36,015 bases of DNA from Bacteroidota bacterium (GCA_018266685.1 JAFDZY010000031.1:1-36015); one strand, 5' to 3'; counted from the first letter of the stretch, positions 7,307 to 16,205 are shown. Made by a program: numbers and translations. The notes: generated by a model not told the origin, from the sequence alone.

Positions 7307-9370
7307 ATGATCGTGCTCATGCGGCCCATGGCCGTTTTACTGGCCTTGTTGGCCATCATTACCGTGGCAGCCGCACAGGACAACGAGGCGGGGCCTTGTG
7401 ACAGGCCTGCGGACAAGCAGTTGTTGAAGGCGCTGGCGGAAACGGATGGTGCACGCAATGCTTCGGACCGCCACCAAAAATTGAAAGCCTTGCTGGACGA
7501 CAACCCGGATTGTGCCGAATGCCTCTTCCGCACCGGCGAAAGTGCTTACCAGAGGGCCAAGGCCGGCGCTGGCAGTTTTTCCACGGCGGCTGGTTACCTC
7601 GAAGACCTGGAGAAGCGGTGCCCGGCCTACCACAGCGATGTGTACTACTACCTCGGCAACATATACTATGCCCAGCAACGGCACGCGGATGCGGCTTCGG
7701 CTTTCCGCAAGTTCCTTGACTTCCCCGCCGATAATGCCGCCAAGTTGGGCAGCCGGAACGCCCAGGAAAAAGCTGAAGTGGAAAAAATCCTTCCGGAACT
7801 AGCGTTCTACACCGATTTCTTCAAGGACAACAAACCGTTGGACCCGGTGCCACTGGCAGGTGTCAATACTCCTGCCGACGAATACCTGCCCATGTTCTCA
7901 CCGGACAATGAGCTGCTGTTCTTCACGCGGCTCAGCAAGCACATGGCCAAGGGCGATCGGTTCCCACGCGAAGTGGAGGAACTGACGGAAGCCCGGCGGC
8001 CGGATGTGAAGGCCAACTTTGACCAGGGGGAGCCGCTTCCCTCCCCGTTCAACAATGGCGCGAGCTACGGCGGTGTTACGGTAAGCCTGAACAACAAAGA
8101 GCTCTTTGTTACCGTGTGCACGCCGGTATCGCAGGAGTACAAGAACTGCGACATCTTCCGGACCCATTATGAAACGCGCATGGACATGGGCACCGGAAAG
8201 CAGACCTTTGAGTGGAGCCCGCTCACCAACCTCGGCCCAACCATCAATACGCCGGACGGCTGGGAAAGCCAACCCTCCCTCAGCTCGGACGGGCGCACCC
8301 TCTATTTTGCCACGGTAAGGCCCGGCAGCAAGGGAACGGACATTTTTACCAGCACGCGGGACGACAAAGGCCAATGGAGCCAGGCCGAACCGCTTCCGGC
8401 CCCGGTAAACACCGCAGGGGATGAAAAGGCACCCTTCATGCACAGCGACAGCCATACGCTGTACTTCGCCGCCAGGCCCCCGCGCGATGTGAACGGCAAC
8501 GAGGACACCCGGCGCGGGCACAGGGGAATCGGCGGCTATGACATTTTCTACAGCCGGCTGAACGATGATGGCACTTGGTCACAGCCGAAGAACTTGGGCA
8601 ACCCGATCAATACACCGCAGGATGAGCATGGACTGATCGTAAGCGCGGACGGACACACGGCTTACTTCGCCAGCAACCGGTTCCATGGCGTGGGCGGGTT
8701 GGACATCTATGGCATCCCCTTGCCCAAGGATGCGCGGCCAGAGAACATTACTATCGTGAAGGGCGAGGTGAAGGATGAATCTGGTAAGGCTGTCAAGGAT
8801 GCATCCGTATCGATCACATACATGGACACGCGGAAAACGGAAGTGCTCAAGGTGGATCCCGCGGATGGGCACTATGCCGCCGTGGTGAAGCTGAAGGCCG
8901 GGTCGGATGTCATTGTCACCGTGAAGAAAGCCGACCATGTGTTCGACAGCCGCTCATTCAGCTTGGAGGACACGGTCCGGGGCGGCGTGGCCGACGTTGA
9001 CATGAAATTGGAGAAGATCGAAGTGGGCAAGAGCTACCGGGTCAACGACATCAAGTATGCCACCAACAGTGCGGAGATCACCGGGGCCAGCCGTTACATC
9101 CTGGACGAGCTGATTAATTTCCTGAAAGAGAACCCCACGGTACGCATCGAGGTTCAGGGCCACACGGACAATGTAGGCGGGGCGGAGGATAACATGGCAC
9201 TGAGCCGTAACAGGGCCATGACCGTGGTGACCTACCTCACAACACACGGGATAAAGGCGGCCCGGCTTACGGGCAAAGGCTACGGTGCAACCATGCCCGT
9301 TGCTTCCAATGCCACCGAACAGGGCCGTGCCGAGAACCGCCGGACCACGTTTGTGATCACTGGCCGGTGA
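7307..9370 (+). CDS. PorE-like envelope protein: TPR-like region, PD40 propeller, carboxypeptidase-regulatory domain, OmpA C-terminal domain
   Basis: This encodes 687 aa from ATG 7307. A type I signal peptide (residues 1-24, ending AAAQ) is not followed by a lipobox Cys. Domains in order: a helical TPR-like region (about 30-175); PD40/WD40-like blades with SPDNELLFFTR, SSDGRTLYFATVR, SDSHTLYFAARP and SADGHTAYFASNR (about 185-480); a carboxypeptidase regulatory-like domain (about 485-560, VKGEVKDESGKAVKDASVSI); and an OmpA C-terminal peptidoglycan-binding domain (about 575-687) with GHTDNVGG, LSRNRAMTVVTYL and GRAENRRT. This order matches PorE, a type IX secretion/gliding accessory protein that links the machinery to peptidoglycan. 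PorE of Porphyromonas is a lipoprotein and this one appears not to be, so it may be a paralogue rather than the true PorE. It lies behind the AsmA gene. Confidence 0.85.
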   Translation: MIVLMRPMAVLLALLAIITVAAAQDNEAGPCDRPADKQLLKALAETDGARNASDRHQKLKALLDDNPDCAECLFRTGESAYQRAKAGAGSFSTAAGYLEDLEKRCPAYHSDVYYYLGNIYYAQQRHADAASAFRKFLDFPADNAAKLGSRNAQEKAEVEKILPELAFYTDFFKDNKPLDPVPLAGVNTPADEYLPMFSPDNELLFFTRLSKHMAKGDRFPREVEELTEARRPDVKANFDQGEPLPSPFNNGASYGGVTVSLNNKELFVTVCTPVSQEYKNCDIFRTHYETRMDMGTGKQTFEWSPLTNLGPTINTPDGWESQPSLSSDGRTLYFATVRPGSKGTDIFTSTRDDKGQWSQAEPLPAPVNTAGDEKAPFMHSDSHTLYFAARPPRDVNGNEDTRRGHRGIGGYDIFYSRLNDDGTWSQPKNLGNPINTPQDEHGLIVSADGHTAYFASNRFHGVGGLDIYGIPLPKDARPENITIVKGEVKDESGKAVKDASVSITYMDTRKTEVLKVDPADGHYAAVVKLKAGSDVIVTVKKADHVFDSRSFSLEDTVRGGVADVDMKLEKIEVGKSYRVNDIKYATNSAEITGASRYILDELINFLKENPTVRIEVQGHTDNVGGAEDNMALSRNRAMTVVTYLTTHGIKAARLTGKGYGATMPVASNATEQGRAENRRTTFVITGR

Positions 9371-9418
9371 TCGGCCAAGAAGGGGAACCGCCTTATCTTT
9401 CGTATATATTTTCACCCG

Positions 9419-11497
9419 ATGAGAGCCGTGGTCCTTCTGTTTGCATTGGCCGCGCTTGGTGCCCAGGCCCAATTGCCGCACGGCGGAAGTCCTGTGGCAT
9501 GGGGTGGTACGGCTCATGCCTTGGTTGCCCCGCCGGTTATGGAACTTGGCCCCGTGGACCCCGCAGCCGCCATGGCTGAGGCTGACACGGCCGGGGCGCC
9601 GGGAGGGCTTCGGTTCGGCGTGCAGCGGGCCATGGTAGCGGATATTCTGGCCCAGGGCCAATGGAGCCCCATGCCCGGAGGCGGTAGCGTGTGCCGCTTC
9701 AGGTTGAAGAGCAACGGCGCCGTAATGATGAGCGTGCAATTCAGTGCGTTCCACCTTCCGCCCGGGGGGCGTGTCTTTCTTTACAATGCCGCCCACAGCA
9801 CATTCCTCGGCGGCTTTACCCAAGCGAACGAACAACCCAGCGGCCGCTTCGCCACGGCATTCCTGCCCGGCGATGAGGTAACGGTGGAATACCAGCAACC
9901 TGCCGGGGCCGGTGCCGCCGTGCTGCACGTAGCATCCATCACCCATGCCTGGCGCGATATGCTCCGGCAGGGATCGGCTGCGCAGCGGGACATCAATCCC
10001 GGCTACCAAAGTGCGCCCTGCCACAACAATGTGGCCTGCCCCATTGCCGCTGATTGGCAGGACCAGAACCACGCCACCCTTTGGTTCATGATGCCGGACG
10101 GGCGCGGCTGTGACGGCACGTTGCTCAACAACACCCTCCAGGACGGAACGCCCTACGTACTGATCGCCAACCACTGCTGGCAGCCCACGGAAGACCAATG
10201 GATCTTCTACTTCAACTACCAAAGCCCCACTTGCATTGGCGATACGGGCCAAACCGCCCAAACCCTTTCCGGCTGCGTGCGCAGGGCCGTGCTGTACCCG
10301 GGTGATTTCTGCCTGATGGAGATCAATGAACCGCCGCCGCCTTCCTTCGGTGCCTACTATGCCGGCTGGGACCACAGTGGAAACCCACCGCAGAGCGGCG
10401 CTTCCATCCTCAACCCGCAGGCGGACGTGAAGAAGATTTCCTTCTACAACACCCCCGCCACTTCCACCACCATCGATGTGGCCCAGATCCCCTGCTGGCA
10501 GACCTATTGGTACAGCGGTATCCTGGAGGCAGGCGCCAGCGGTGCGCCGCTGTTTGACCAGAACAAACGCGTGGTGGGCCACATCATCGGAGGGGAACAG
10601 ACCTGCGCAACGGCGACCACGGAACCCAGCTTTGCCGCCAAGTTCAGCGAGAACTGGGATGGCGGGACCGGGCCAGCTTCACGCTTGCGCGACTGGCTGG
10701 ACCCGGCAAATACCACCACGGCGCTGGACGGGTACGACCCGAACGGCGCGCTGCCCACTGTGGCGGTGAAGCTCACGGCCATGCTTGCCGGCCCGTTCGT
10801 GCAATCCGCCGGGCTGATGGCTTCCGGGCTGAACGACAATGGCATGCTGCCGCTTGTTGAACCGTACACGGCCATGGGGTACGTACACCACGGCAATGGT
10901 GGAGGCGAAAGCACTACGGCGGATGTGCTGGCGGTAACAGGCGCAGATCGCGTGGTGGATTGGGTGGTGGTGGAATTGCGCAACAAGAACAACCCGGCAG
11001 TGGTGTTGGCCACGCATTCCGCATTGTTGCGGCGCAATGGGACCATTGTGGATGAGGATGGGATCAGCGACGTGGAGTTCCAGGGGGTGCCTGCGGACAA
11101 CTATTACGTGGCCGTGCGGCACAGGAACCATTTGGGCATCATGACGGCAGCGGCGGTCCCACTAACGGCAACTGCAACTTTGAAGGACTTTACCAATGGG
11201 AGCGTGGCATTGGCGGGTGGCACGGCTTCCACCAAACTGGTGGGGACCACCAGATGCCTGTGGGCGGGGGATGCCAATTTCAATGGATCGGTGTCCTACA
11301 CAGGCGTGGCCAACGACCGTGACCCGGTGCTGCGGATCAACGACCCGGCACCAACCGCCATTTACAGCGGTTATGCCGCGGAGGATTTCAACATGGACGG
11401 TATGGTGAAATACACCGGTGCGGGCAACGACCGCGACCTGATCCTCACGACCACGGGCAACTTGCCCACCTTGGTGGTCACCGATTCATTGCCGTAA
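9419..11497 (+). CDS. Secreted Lys-C-type trypsin-like serine endopeptidase
   Basis: This encodes 692 aa with a signal peptide (residues 1-17, ending AQA|Q). The catalytic region resembles lysyl endopeptidase (Achromobacter protease I, MEROPS S1). It has CHNNVACPIAADWQDQ and CDGTLLNN before the His motif IANHCW, with His252. DFCLMEIN gives Asp296, and GASGAPLF followed by KRVVGHIIGG gives Ser374. The triad is therefore complete. The N-terminal 180 residues look like a propeptide. A middle beta domain follows the protease. The C-terminus has two Asp-rich repeats (GDANFNG...NDRDPVL near 617 and EDFNMDG...NDRDLIL near 655) that look like calcium-binding loops. I see no classical type IX sorting domain at the C-terminus. 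It probably degrades external protein; Lys specificity is inferred. It converges with the TerC gene with a 3-bp gap. Confidence 0.88.
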   Translation: MRAVVLLFALAALGAQAQLPHGGSPVAWGGTAHALVAPPVMELGPVDPAAAMAEADTAGAPGGLRFGVQRAMVADILAQGQWSPMPGGGSVCRFRLKSNGAVMMSVQFSAFHLPPGGRVFLYNAAHSTFLGGFTQANEQPSGRFATAFLPGDEVTVEYQQPAGAGAAVLHVASITHAWRDMLRQGSAAQRDINPGYQSAPCHNNVACPIAADWQDQNHATLWFMMPDGRGCDGTLLNNTLQDGTPYVLIANHCWQPTEDQWIFYFNYQSPTCIGDTGQTAQTLSGCVRRAVLYPGDFCLMEINEPPPPSFGAYYAGWDHSGNPPQSGASILNPQADVKKISFYNTPATSTTIDVAQIPCWQTYWYSGILEAGASGAPLFDQNKRVVGHIIGGEQTCATATTEPSFAAKFSENWDGGTGPASRLRDWLDPANTTTALDGYDPNGALPTVAVKLTAMLAGPFVQSAGLMASGLNDNGMLPLVEPYTAMGYVHHGNGGGESTTADVLAVTGADRVVDWVVVELRNKNNPAVVLATHSALLRRNGTIVDEDGISDVEFQGVPADNYYVAVRHRNHLGIMTAAAVPLTATATLKDFTNGSVALAGGTASTKLVGTTRCLWAGDANFNGSVSYTGVANDRDPVLRINDPAPTAIYSGYAAEDFNMDGMVKYTGAGNDRDLILTTTGNLPTLVVTDSLP

Positions 11498-11500
11498 CGG

Positions 11501-12256
11501 CTAATCTTCTTCCTTGCCCAGGCGCTTGGCGTTCTTGCGCATGCGCAGGTTGAGGAGTTCCACCAGCACGCAAAAGCCCATGGCCGCGTACAGGTAGTTC
11601 TTGTCGATGTGAAGGCCGAAGCCGTCCAACAGCAATACAATGCCCACCATGGCCAGGAACACCAGTGCGAGCACCTTTACGGTGGCGTGTTTGTTCACGA
11701 AATCACTGATCAGCTCGGCCGCCACCAGCATGATGATCACCGCGATCACCACCGCCAGCACCATGATGAGCAGCTCGTTGCTCATGCCCACCGCCGTGAT
11801 CACCGAATCCAGGGAGAACACAATGTCCATCAGCACGATCTGAAAGACCACCATGCCCACGGAGGAACGCACGCGGGCGTGGCCTTCCTTTTCCTTGATG
11901 AACTCCACCTTGTGCCAGATCTCGATGGAAGCCTTCCAGATCAGGAACAACCCTCCGGAGATCAATACCAGGTCCTTTCCGGTGATCGCCAGGGAGCCGA
12001 TGTGGAACAAGGGATGCACCAGGTGCATGATCCAGCTCAGGGTGAGCAGCAGCAGAATCCGCGTGATCAGCGCGAACGCCAGCCCCATGCGGCGGGCGCG
12101 GGCTTGGCGCGCATGGGGCAGTTCACCGCTCAGGATGCTGATCATTACAATGTTGTCGATGCCCAGCACGATCTCCAGGGCGGTGAGCGTAAGCAATTGC
12201 ACCCAGCCGTGGGTGGTCAGGAATACGGAAAAGTCCAAATGTTCGAGCGGGATCAT
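11501..12256 (-). CDS. TerC family integral membrane protein
   Basis: This encodes 251 aa from the ATG at 12256-12254; longer in-frame extensions run into the upstream gene and are rejected. It is very hydrophobic, with about seven membrane helices. It carries both TerC family hallmarks: LEIVLGIDNIVMISIL in the first helix and DIVFSLDSVITAVGM in a later one. These place acidic residues inside the membrane, as expected for cation transport. TerC proteins are linked to tellurite resistance, manganese efflux and metal loading of exported enzymes. The exact ion here is unknown. The gene starts 20 bp after the glycosyltransferase stop on the same strand, so the two are probably co-transcribed. Confidence 0.92.
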   Translation of the reverse strand: MIPLEHLDFSVFLTTHGWVQLLTLTALEIVLGIDNIVMISILSGELPHARQARARRMGLAFALITRILLLLTLSWIMHLVHPLFHIGSLAITGKDLVLISGGLFLIWKASIEIWHKVEFIKEKEGHARVRSSVGMVVFQIVLMDIVFSLDSVITAVGMSNELLIMVLAVVIAVIIMLVAAELISDFVNKHATVKVLALVFLAMVGIVLLLDGFGLHIDKNYLYAAMGFCVLVELLNLRMRKNAKRLGKEED

Positions 12257-12276
12257 GGTAGAAAGGGGCCGCGAAA

Positions 12277-13809
12277 TTACCGGCTGGCGGAATTGGGGGA
12301 GGGACCAATTGCATAGGCGGTGATCGCCACATTGCGGTTCACCGGGTTCAGCCAGTGCATCACGCGGTCCAATAATCCCGGTTCGGCCGTGCCGATCAAT
12401 TGCATGGGTCCCAAGGCCGCTTCCATGCGCCCCACGCGGGCGGAAAGGCTGTCCGTGCCGATGAAAAGGGCCACGTTGGCACGCTGCGGCGGGGCTGGCC
12501 CGTCGGCAAGGGCACGGATGTCCGCAGAGGGATCCGTAAGGACTTGCTGGGTGATGCGCCATTGGCCCAAGTAGAAAAGCGGGAGCATTGGCGGGTCTTT
12601 TTCCACGGTGTCCTCAATGATCATCCCTTTTACATGCCGGTCCCGCAGCATCAACATGGCTTCCACGCGCTCGCGCTTGCTGAAGCTGAAGCACAATGGA
12701 ACAAGCAGTAGGATGTTCACGCCCCATGTCCACGCCAGTATGCCGCGCCAAAGGCCCTGGCGGCCTTGCCACCACTTGCTTCGGGCCCGGAAGTCCTCCC
12801 AGGCCGTATAGCCGAGCACCAGCACCAGCGGCACAATGGTGAGGATGAAGCGTTCCTGCTTGTTGGGGAAGATGGAATGGAAGAAGAGGAAACTGAACAC
12901 GGGAAGCCACACCAGCAAGGGCTTTGGGCGCTTGAAGAAACCGAACATCACGGCCAGGGAGAACGGGGGGATGAAAATGCCCCCCAGCACCAGCAGGTAA
13001 TTGTACCACGGCTGGTCGAAGTAAGTGGTGGAGTTGGCCAGGTTGTAGCGGACATATTCGGTCATCTCCGCAAAGGGCCTGCCCCAGATGAAGAGGTCAA
13101 TGCCCGCTTGCACCAGTACAATGGGCACCAGCATGCCGCAGCCGAACAAGAACGCCCCCCGCACATCCTTGCGCAACAGCAGCGCCAAGCCGGCACCACA
13201 ACCGAAGAATGCCGTTTGGAACCGCAGGTCGATGGCCAGGCCGGCAAAGAGCCCGGCTATGAACACTGCTTTTGGGGTGGGCCGGTCGCCTTCGCGCACC
13301 AGCCACCAGGCACACCACATCAACGGAGGAACGGCCACCATTTCCACCAGGTTGCGCACGGAAAGGAAGGGCATGAAGAAGAACAAGGCCAGGAAGAGCC
13401 CGCAGCGCCAGGCTACTTCCGGGTTGGACAAGCGCAGCGCGATGCGGTAACCGGTGCGCACCACGGCCAAGCTCCACATGGCGTGCAACAGCCGCACCAC
13501 CACCATTTTTCCGGCCGGGCCGGTGAGCCCCAGCCAGGTGCATAGCTTGAACAGCAGGAAGTGGAATCCGGGATAGAGCATCATGTGCCCCGTGGGCACC
13601 GGATCCGCGCCTTGGTTCCACGGGAGCCAATTGTTGTAGTCAAAGCCGTCCACCCAGCTCTGTGCTGCTTCGATCACCAGAAAATGGTCGTCCTGGGCGA
13701 AATACCCGCCGGAAAAGAAAGCAGCCACCAGCCTGGGCACCAAGGCGATGATGGTCAACCAAAAAAGCGGGCGCTGCCGCATCGTGGCGGCAAGTCCAGA
13801 GGTGTGCAT
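12277..13809 (-). CDS. GT22-like (ALG9/PIG-B type) membrane glycosyltransferase
   Basis: This encodes 510 aa and is a multi-span membrane protein. A GT-C fold is suggested by the early luminal/periplasmic motif QDDHFLVIEAA (Asp40-Asp41) and by FPNKQERFI near residue 315, which resembles the HKExRF motif of the ALG9/PIG-B mannosyltransferase family (GT22). Such enzymes transfer a sugar from a lipid-phosphate donor to a lipid or glycan acceptor on the outer face of the membrane. Donor and acceptor are unknown here. The soluble C-terminal 130 residues look periplasmic. An alternative start is Met10 (13782). It is followed by terC after 20 bp. The 80 bp upstream separate it from a divergent membrane phosphotransferase gene. 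Confidence 0.8.
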   Translation of the reverse strand: MHTSGLAATMRQRPLFWLTIIALVPRLVAAFFSGGYFAQDDHFLVIEAAQSWVDGFDYNNWLPWNQGADPVPTGHMMLYPGFHFLLFKLCTWLGLTGPAGKMVVVRLLHAMWSLAVVRTGYRIALRLSNPEVAWRCGLFLALFFFMPFLSVRNLVEMVAVPPLMWCAWWLVREGDRPTPKAVFIAGLFAGLAIDLRFQTAFFGCGAGLALLLRKDVRGAFLFGCGMLVPIVLVQAGIDLFIWGRPFAEMTEYVRYNLANSTTYFDQPWYNYLLVLGGIFIPPFSLAVMFGFFKRPKPLLVWLPVFSFLFFHSIFPNKQERFILTIVPLVLVLGYTAWEDFRARSKWWQGRQGLWRGILAWTWGVNILLLVPLCFSFSKRERVEAMLMLRDRHVKGMIIEDTVEKDPPMLPLFYLGQWRITQQVLTDPSADIRALADGPAPPQRANVALFIGTDSLSARVGRMEAALGPMQLIGTAEPGLLDRVMHWLNPVNRNVAITAYAIGPSPNSASR

Positions 13810-13890
13810 GGGCTAAGGTGCGCAAATTAGCCATGCAGGCCCGGACCTTCTTGCTAAAGCGTCGGCTACTTTCGGCCCCATTGTTCCACC

Positions 13891-14544
13891 ATGCCGCTTG
13901 AAGCAATCACTTGGCGAAGGGCCTTGGCACGGCCTGTTTTCATCCGGGCATTGGTTTCCGGCTGCATTGTGGGCTTGGCGGTTGTTTGGGCATTGCCCCG
14001 GTTTTTTACATGGATACAAGCGAAGCCGGGGCTGAGGCTGCATGATCCCGTGCTTGCTGTTTGGGGGCCGGGGAATGTGACCTGGGCCACCTTCGCGGTG
14101 CTCTACGGCACGTTGTTGCTGGTGATCGCCAGCATTGCCCGCAAACCCATGACAATGCTGCAAGGGCTATGGGCATACGTGTTGATCTTACTGATGCGCA
14201 TGGCATGCATGGCCCTTTTTACACTGGAACCGCCGCCGGGGATCATTCCATTGGTAGATCCCTTCACACAGGTATTTTATCCGGCAGCAGATCCTTTTCT
14301 GAAGGACTTGTTTTTTTCCGGCCATACCGCCACGCTCGCCCTGATGGCATTGCTTGCCCCAAAGGGTTGGATACGTTGGGCCGCCATGGTTGCCACGGCC
14401 TGTATCGGGCTGTTGGTGATGGTACAGCATGTCCACTGGACCGTGGACGTGTTGGCCGCCATACCTGCCGCGCGGCTTGCCTGGTGGGTAGCGCAGCATT
14501 TGCTCCGTGCCACCGGTGCAGTTACTTCTTCGGAAGGCGTTTGA
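13891..14544 (+). CDS. Sphingomyelin-synthase-like / PAP2 C-terminal membrane phosphotransferase
   Basis: This encodes 217 aa with about six membrane helices. The active-site pattern of the PAP2_C / sphingomyelin-synthase group is present: FFSGHTATL places His145, and QHVHWTVDV gives His180, His182 and Asp186 (the H-x-T-x-D motif is H182-W-T-V-D186). In this family the two motifs carry the nucleophilic and acid/base residues that move a phospho-headgroup between lipids. Many Bacteroidota make sphingolipids, so a sphingophospholipid headgroup role is plausible but inferred; it could also be a lipid phosphatase. The last 23 bp overlap tail-to-tail with the SDR gene on the other strand. Confidence 0.82.
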   Translation: MPLEAITWRRALARPVFIRALVSGCIVGLAVVWALPRFFTWIQAKPGLRLHDPVLAVWGPGNVTWATFAVLYGTLLLVIASIARKPMTMLQGLWAYVLILLMRMACMALFTLEPPPGIIPLVDPFTQVFYPAADPFLKDLFFSGHTATLALMALLAPKGWIRWAAMVATACIGLLVMVQHVHWTVDVLAAIPAARLAWWVAQHLLRATGAVTSSEGV

Positions 14545-15319
14545 GGTAGATCGCGCTGGCCACGCGTTCGTTCAGGCTGTCCGGCATCAAGCCCTGCAGC
14601 GCGGCTGTAATCTTGTTCAACAATCCAGGCACCACTTCCGCCTTGTGGCGCAGCATGGCGCGCACTGCCGCCTTGGCCACCGGTTCGGGCCCGGTGCCGA
14701 ATTTTTGGGCCAAGTCGTCCATGGCCTGCATGCCTGCGCGCTCCGTAAAGCCCGTGATGATGCTGCCAGGGCAGACGGCCGTAACAGAGACGGGCCCGCC
14801 AGCCAGTTCCAGCCGGAGCGAGCGTGACCAGGTACGCACAAAAGCTTTGCTGGCGGCATACACCGCGAAGGTGGCCATGGCGGAATAGGCCGTCATGCTG
14901 GAAATGTTCAGGATGAACGCCCTGGGAGCCTCCTTCAGTACAGGCAGCAACCGGTGTGTGAGCTCCACCGGCACGTCCATGTTCAGTAGCATCATCCGCT
15001 GTTGGTCGTGCAGGGGCAGATCGGAGAAGAATCCCCAGAGGCCCTGGCCGACATTGTTGACCAAGCAGGTGATCGGAACCTCTTGGGCGAGCGCCCAGCC
15101 CGCTATTTCCGCGGGAGCATTGGGATTGAAAAGGTCGGCCGTGGTAAAGCGGGCGCGTCCGTTGTTCAGCGCGGCGGCTTGGCGCGCCACGCTTTCCAAT
15201 GCGGGGCCGGAGCGTGCCACAAGCAACACCCCAAAGCCGTTGCGCGCCAATTCAAGTGCAAGGGCTGCACCCAAGCCTTGGCTTGCACCGGTGATCAAAG
15301 CATATCCGCGGTCTTCCAT
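14522..15319 (-). CDS. Short-chain dehydrogenase/reductase (classical SDR)
   Basis: This encodes 265 aa. It has the classical SDR layout: cofactor loop TGASQGLG (residues 10-17), NNVG (88-91), Ser140/Ser141 and Tyr154-x-x-x-Lys158 (YAASK), and PG after the catalytic strand (CPGSI). It would reduce or oxidise a carbonyl/alcohol with NAD(P)(H). The Arg in LVARSG (residue 36) after the second strand favours NADPH. The sequence resembles DltE/YdfG-like and 17-beta-HSD-like SDRs, but the substrate is unknown. It starts 76 bp after the PhyH gene on the same strand and could be co-transcribed. Its 3' end overlaps the convergent phosphotransferase gene by 23 bp. Confidence 0.92.
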   Translation of the reverse strand: MEDRGYALITGASQGLGAALALELARNGFGVLLVARSGPALESVARQAAALNNGRARFTTADLFNPNAPAEIAGWALAQEVPITCLVNNVGQGLWGFFSDLPLHDQQRMMLLNMDVPVELTHRLLPVLKEAPRAFILNISSMTAYSAMATFAVYAASKAFVRTWSRSLRLELAGGPVSVTAVCPGSIITGFTERAGMQAMDDLAQKFGTGPEPVAKAAVRAMLRHKAEVVPGLLNKITAALQGLMPDSLNERVASAIYLKRLPKK

Positions 15320-15395
15320 CTTCTACGGCAAAGGTGGCCCGGAGGAGCGTTTCCGGCCCTCCCGGAGACCCTCCAAGGCAAACAGCCGGCTTGGC

Positions 15396-16205
15396 TTATT
15401 TCACCAAATGCTGGAACCGGTGATAGAGCGGGGTAGGGCTCTTCTCTGATTTCGGCGTGTACTTCCCAGCAATGATGGGGATGTACATCACGCGGCGGCG
15501 GCTGGCGTCACCGGTGAGGTGGCTGCGCTCCACCCGGTGCCAGCAGCGGCCATCGTGCACGGTGAGGTCTCCTGCCTTGATGTCGAAGGCCACCTCAGCC
15601 GGGTCGGGCTCATTGTCCAGGAAGCTCTTCTTGCGGAACAGCATGTTCCACAGGTTTTGGTTCTGCGTGCCGGGCAACAGCCGCAGCCCGCCGTTGCGCG
15701 GGTCCTGGTCGTCCAAGTGGATGCCTACGTTCAGCATGGGCAGGATCTTCTTCCCCAGGAAGATGTCCCGCACGCTGTCCGTGTGCCAACCCATCTGGGT
15801 GAACTTGCTGGCATCCGTATTGACATAGTGGTTCACCACCAGGCCGTCCTTCTCATTGGTGCCCATTCGCGCTCCCTTGCCCACAAGGCCCAGCAGAACC
15901 TCGAACCTGGGATCTTTCAGGAATTCCGCCAGTACGGGGCTGTGCTGGTTGGCAAAGGCGAACCGTTGCACGATGCGCTTGCCGTCCACGTCGTTGCCGT
16001 ACTTGATGGGTACGCCATTGACCTTCTCCCGGCCCTCGGCGATCCATTGTTCCTGCACCTTTTCCACGGCCCGCCAAATCTCCGCAACCGTGGTGCGGGA
16101 GATGAAGCCGGGAAAGTGGATGACCCCATATTTGGCGAAAAAGCGCTTCTGCTCTTCGCTGAGTTCGCTGCCCAAGGGCGAGCTTGCTTCGATGATCCGT
16201 GCCAC
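15396..16205 (-). CDS. Phytanoyl-CoA dioxygenase (PhyH) family Fe(II)/2-oxoglutarate enzyme
   Basis: This encodes 269 aa with a GTG start at 16205; no in-frame ATG fits before Met114. It carries an Fe(II)/2-oxoglutarate oxygenase core. GWHTDS supplies His141 and Asp143 of the facial triad. HDGRCWHRVERS supplies the distal His, probably His223, with His217 the alternative. SRRRV just after (236-238) supplies an Arg for 2-oxoglutarate. The segments GLRLLPGTQ and GDLTVHDG are typical of PhyH proteins. The family hydroxylates lipids and many small molecules, and the substrate here is unknown. It is divergent from rimK with 127 bp between, and precedes the SDR gene. Confidence 0.9.
   Translation of the reverse strand: MARIIEASSPLGSELSEEQKRFFAKYGVIHFPGFISRTTVAEIWRAVEKVQEQWIAEGREKVNGVPIKYGNDVDGKRIVQRFAFANQHSPVLAEFLKDPRFEVLLGLVGKGARMGTNEKDGLVVNHYVNTDASKFTQMGWHTDSVRDIFLGKKILPMLNVGIHLDDQDPRNGGLRLLPGTQNQNLWNMLFRKKSFLDNEPDPAEVAFDIKAGDLTVHDGRCWHRVERSHLTGDASRRRVMYIPIIAGKYTPKSEKSPTPLYHRFQHLVK

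Noticed and set aside
8954..10582. 542-codon minus-strand frame across the PorE-like and protease genes
   Set aside because: It spans two well-supported plus-strand genes with intact catalytic motifs and has no recognisable domain of its own.
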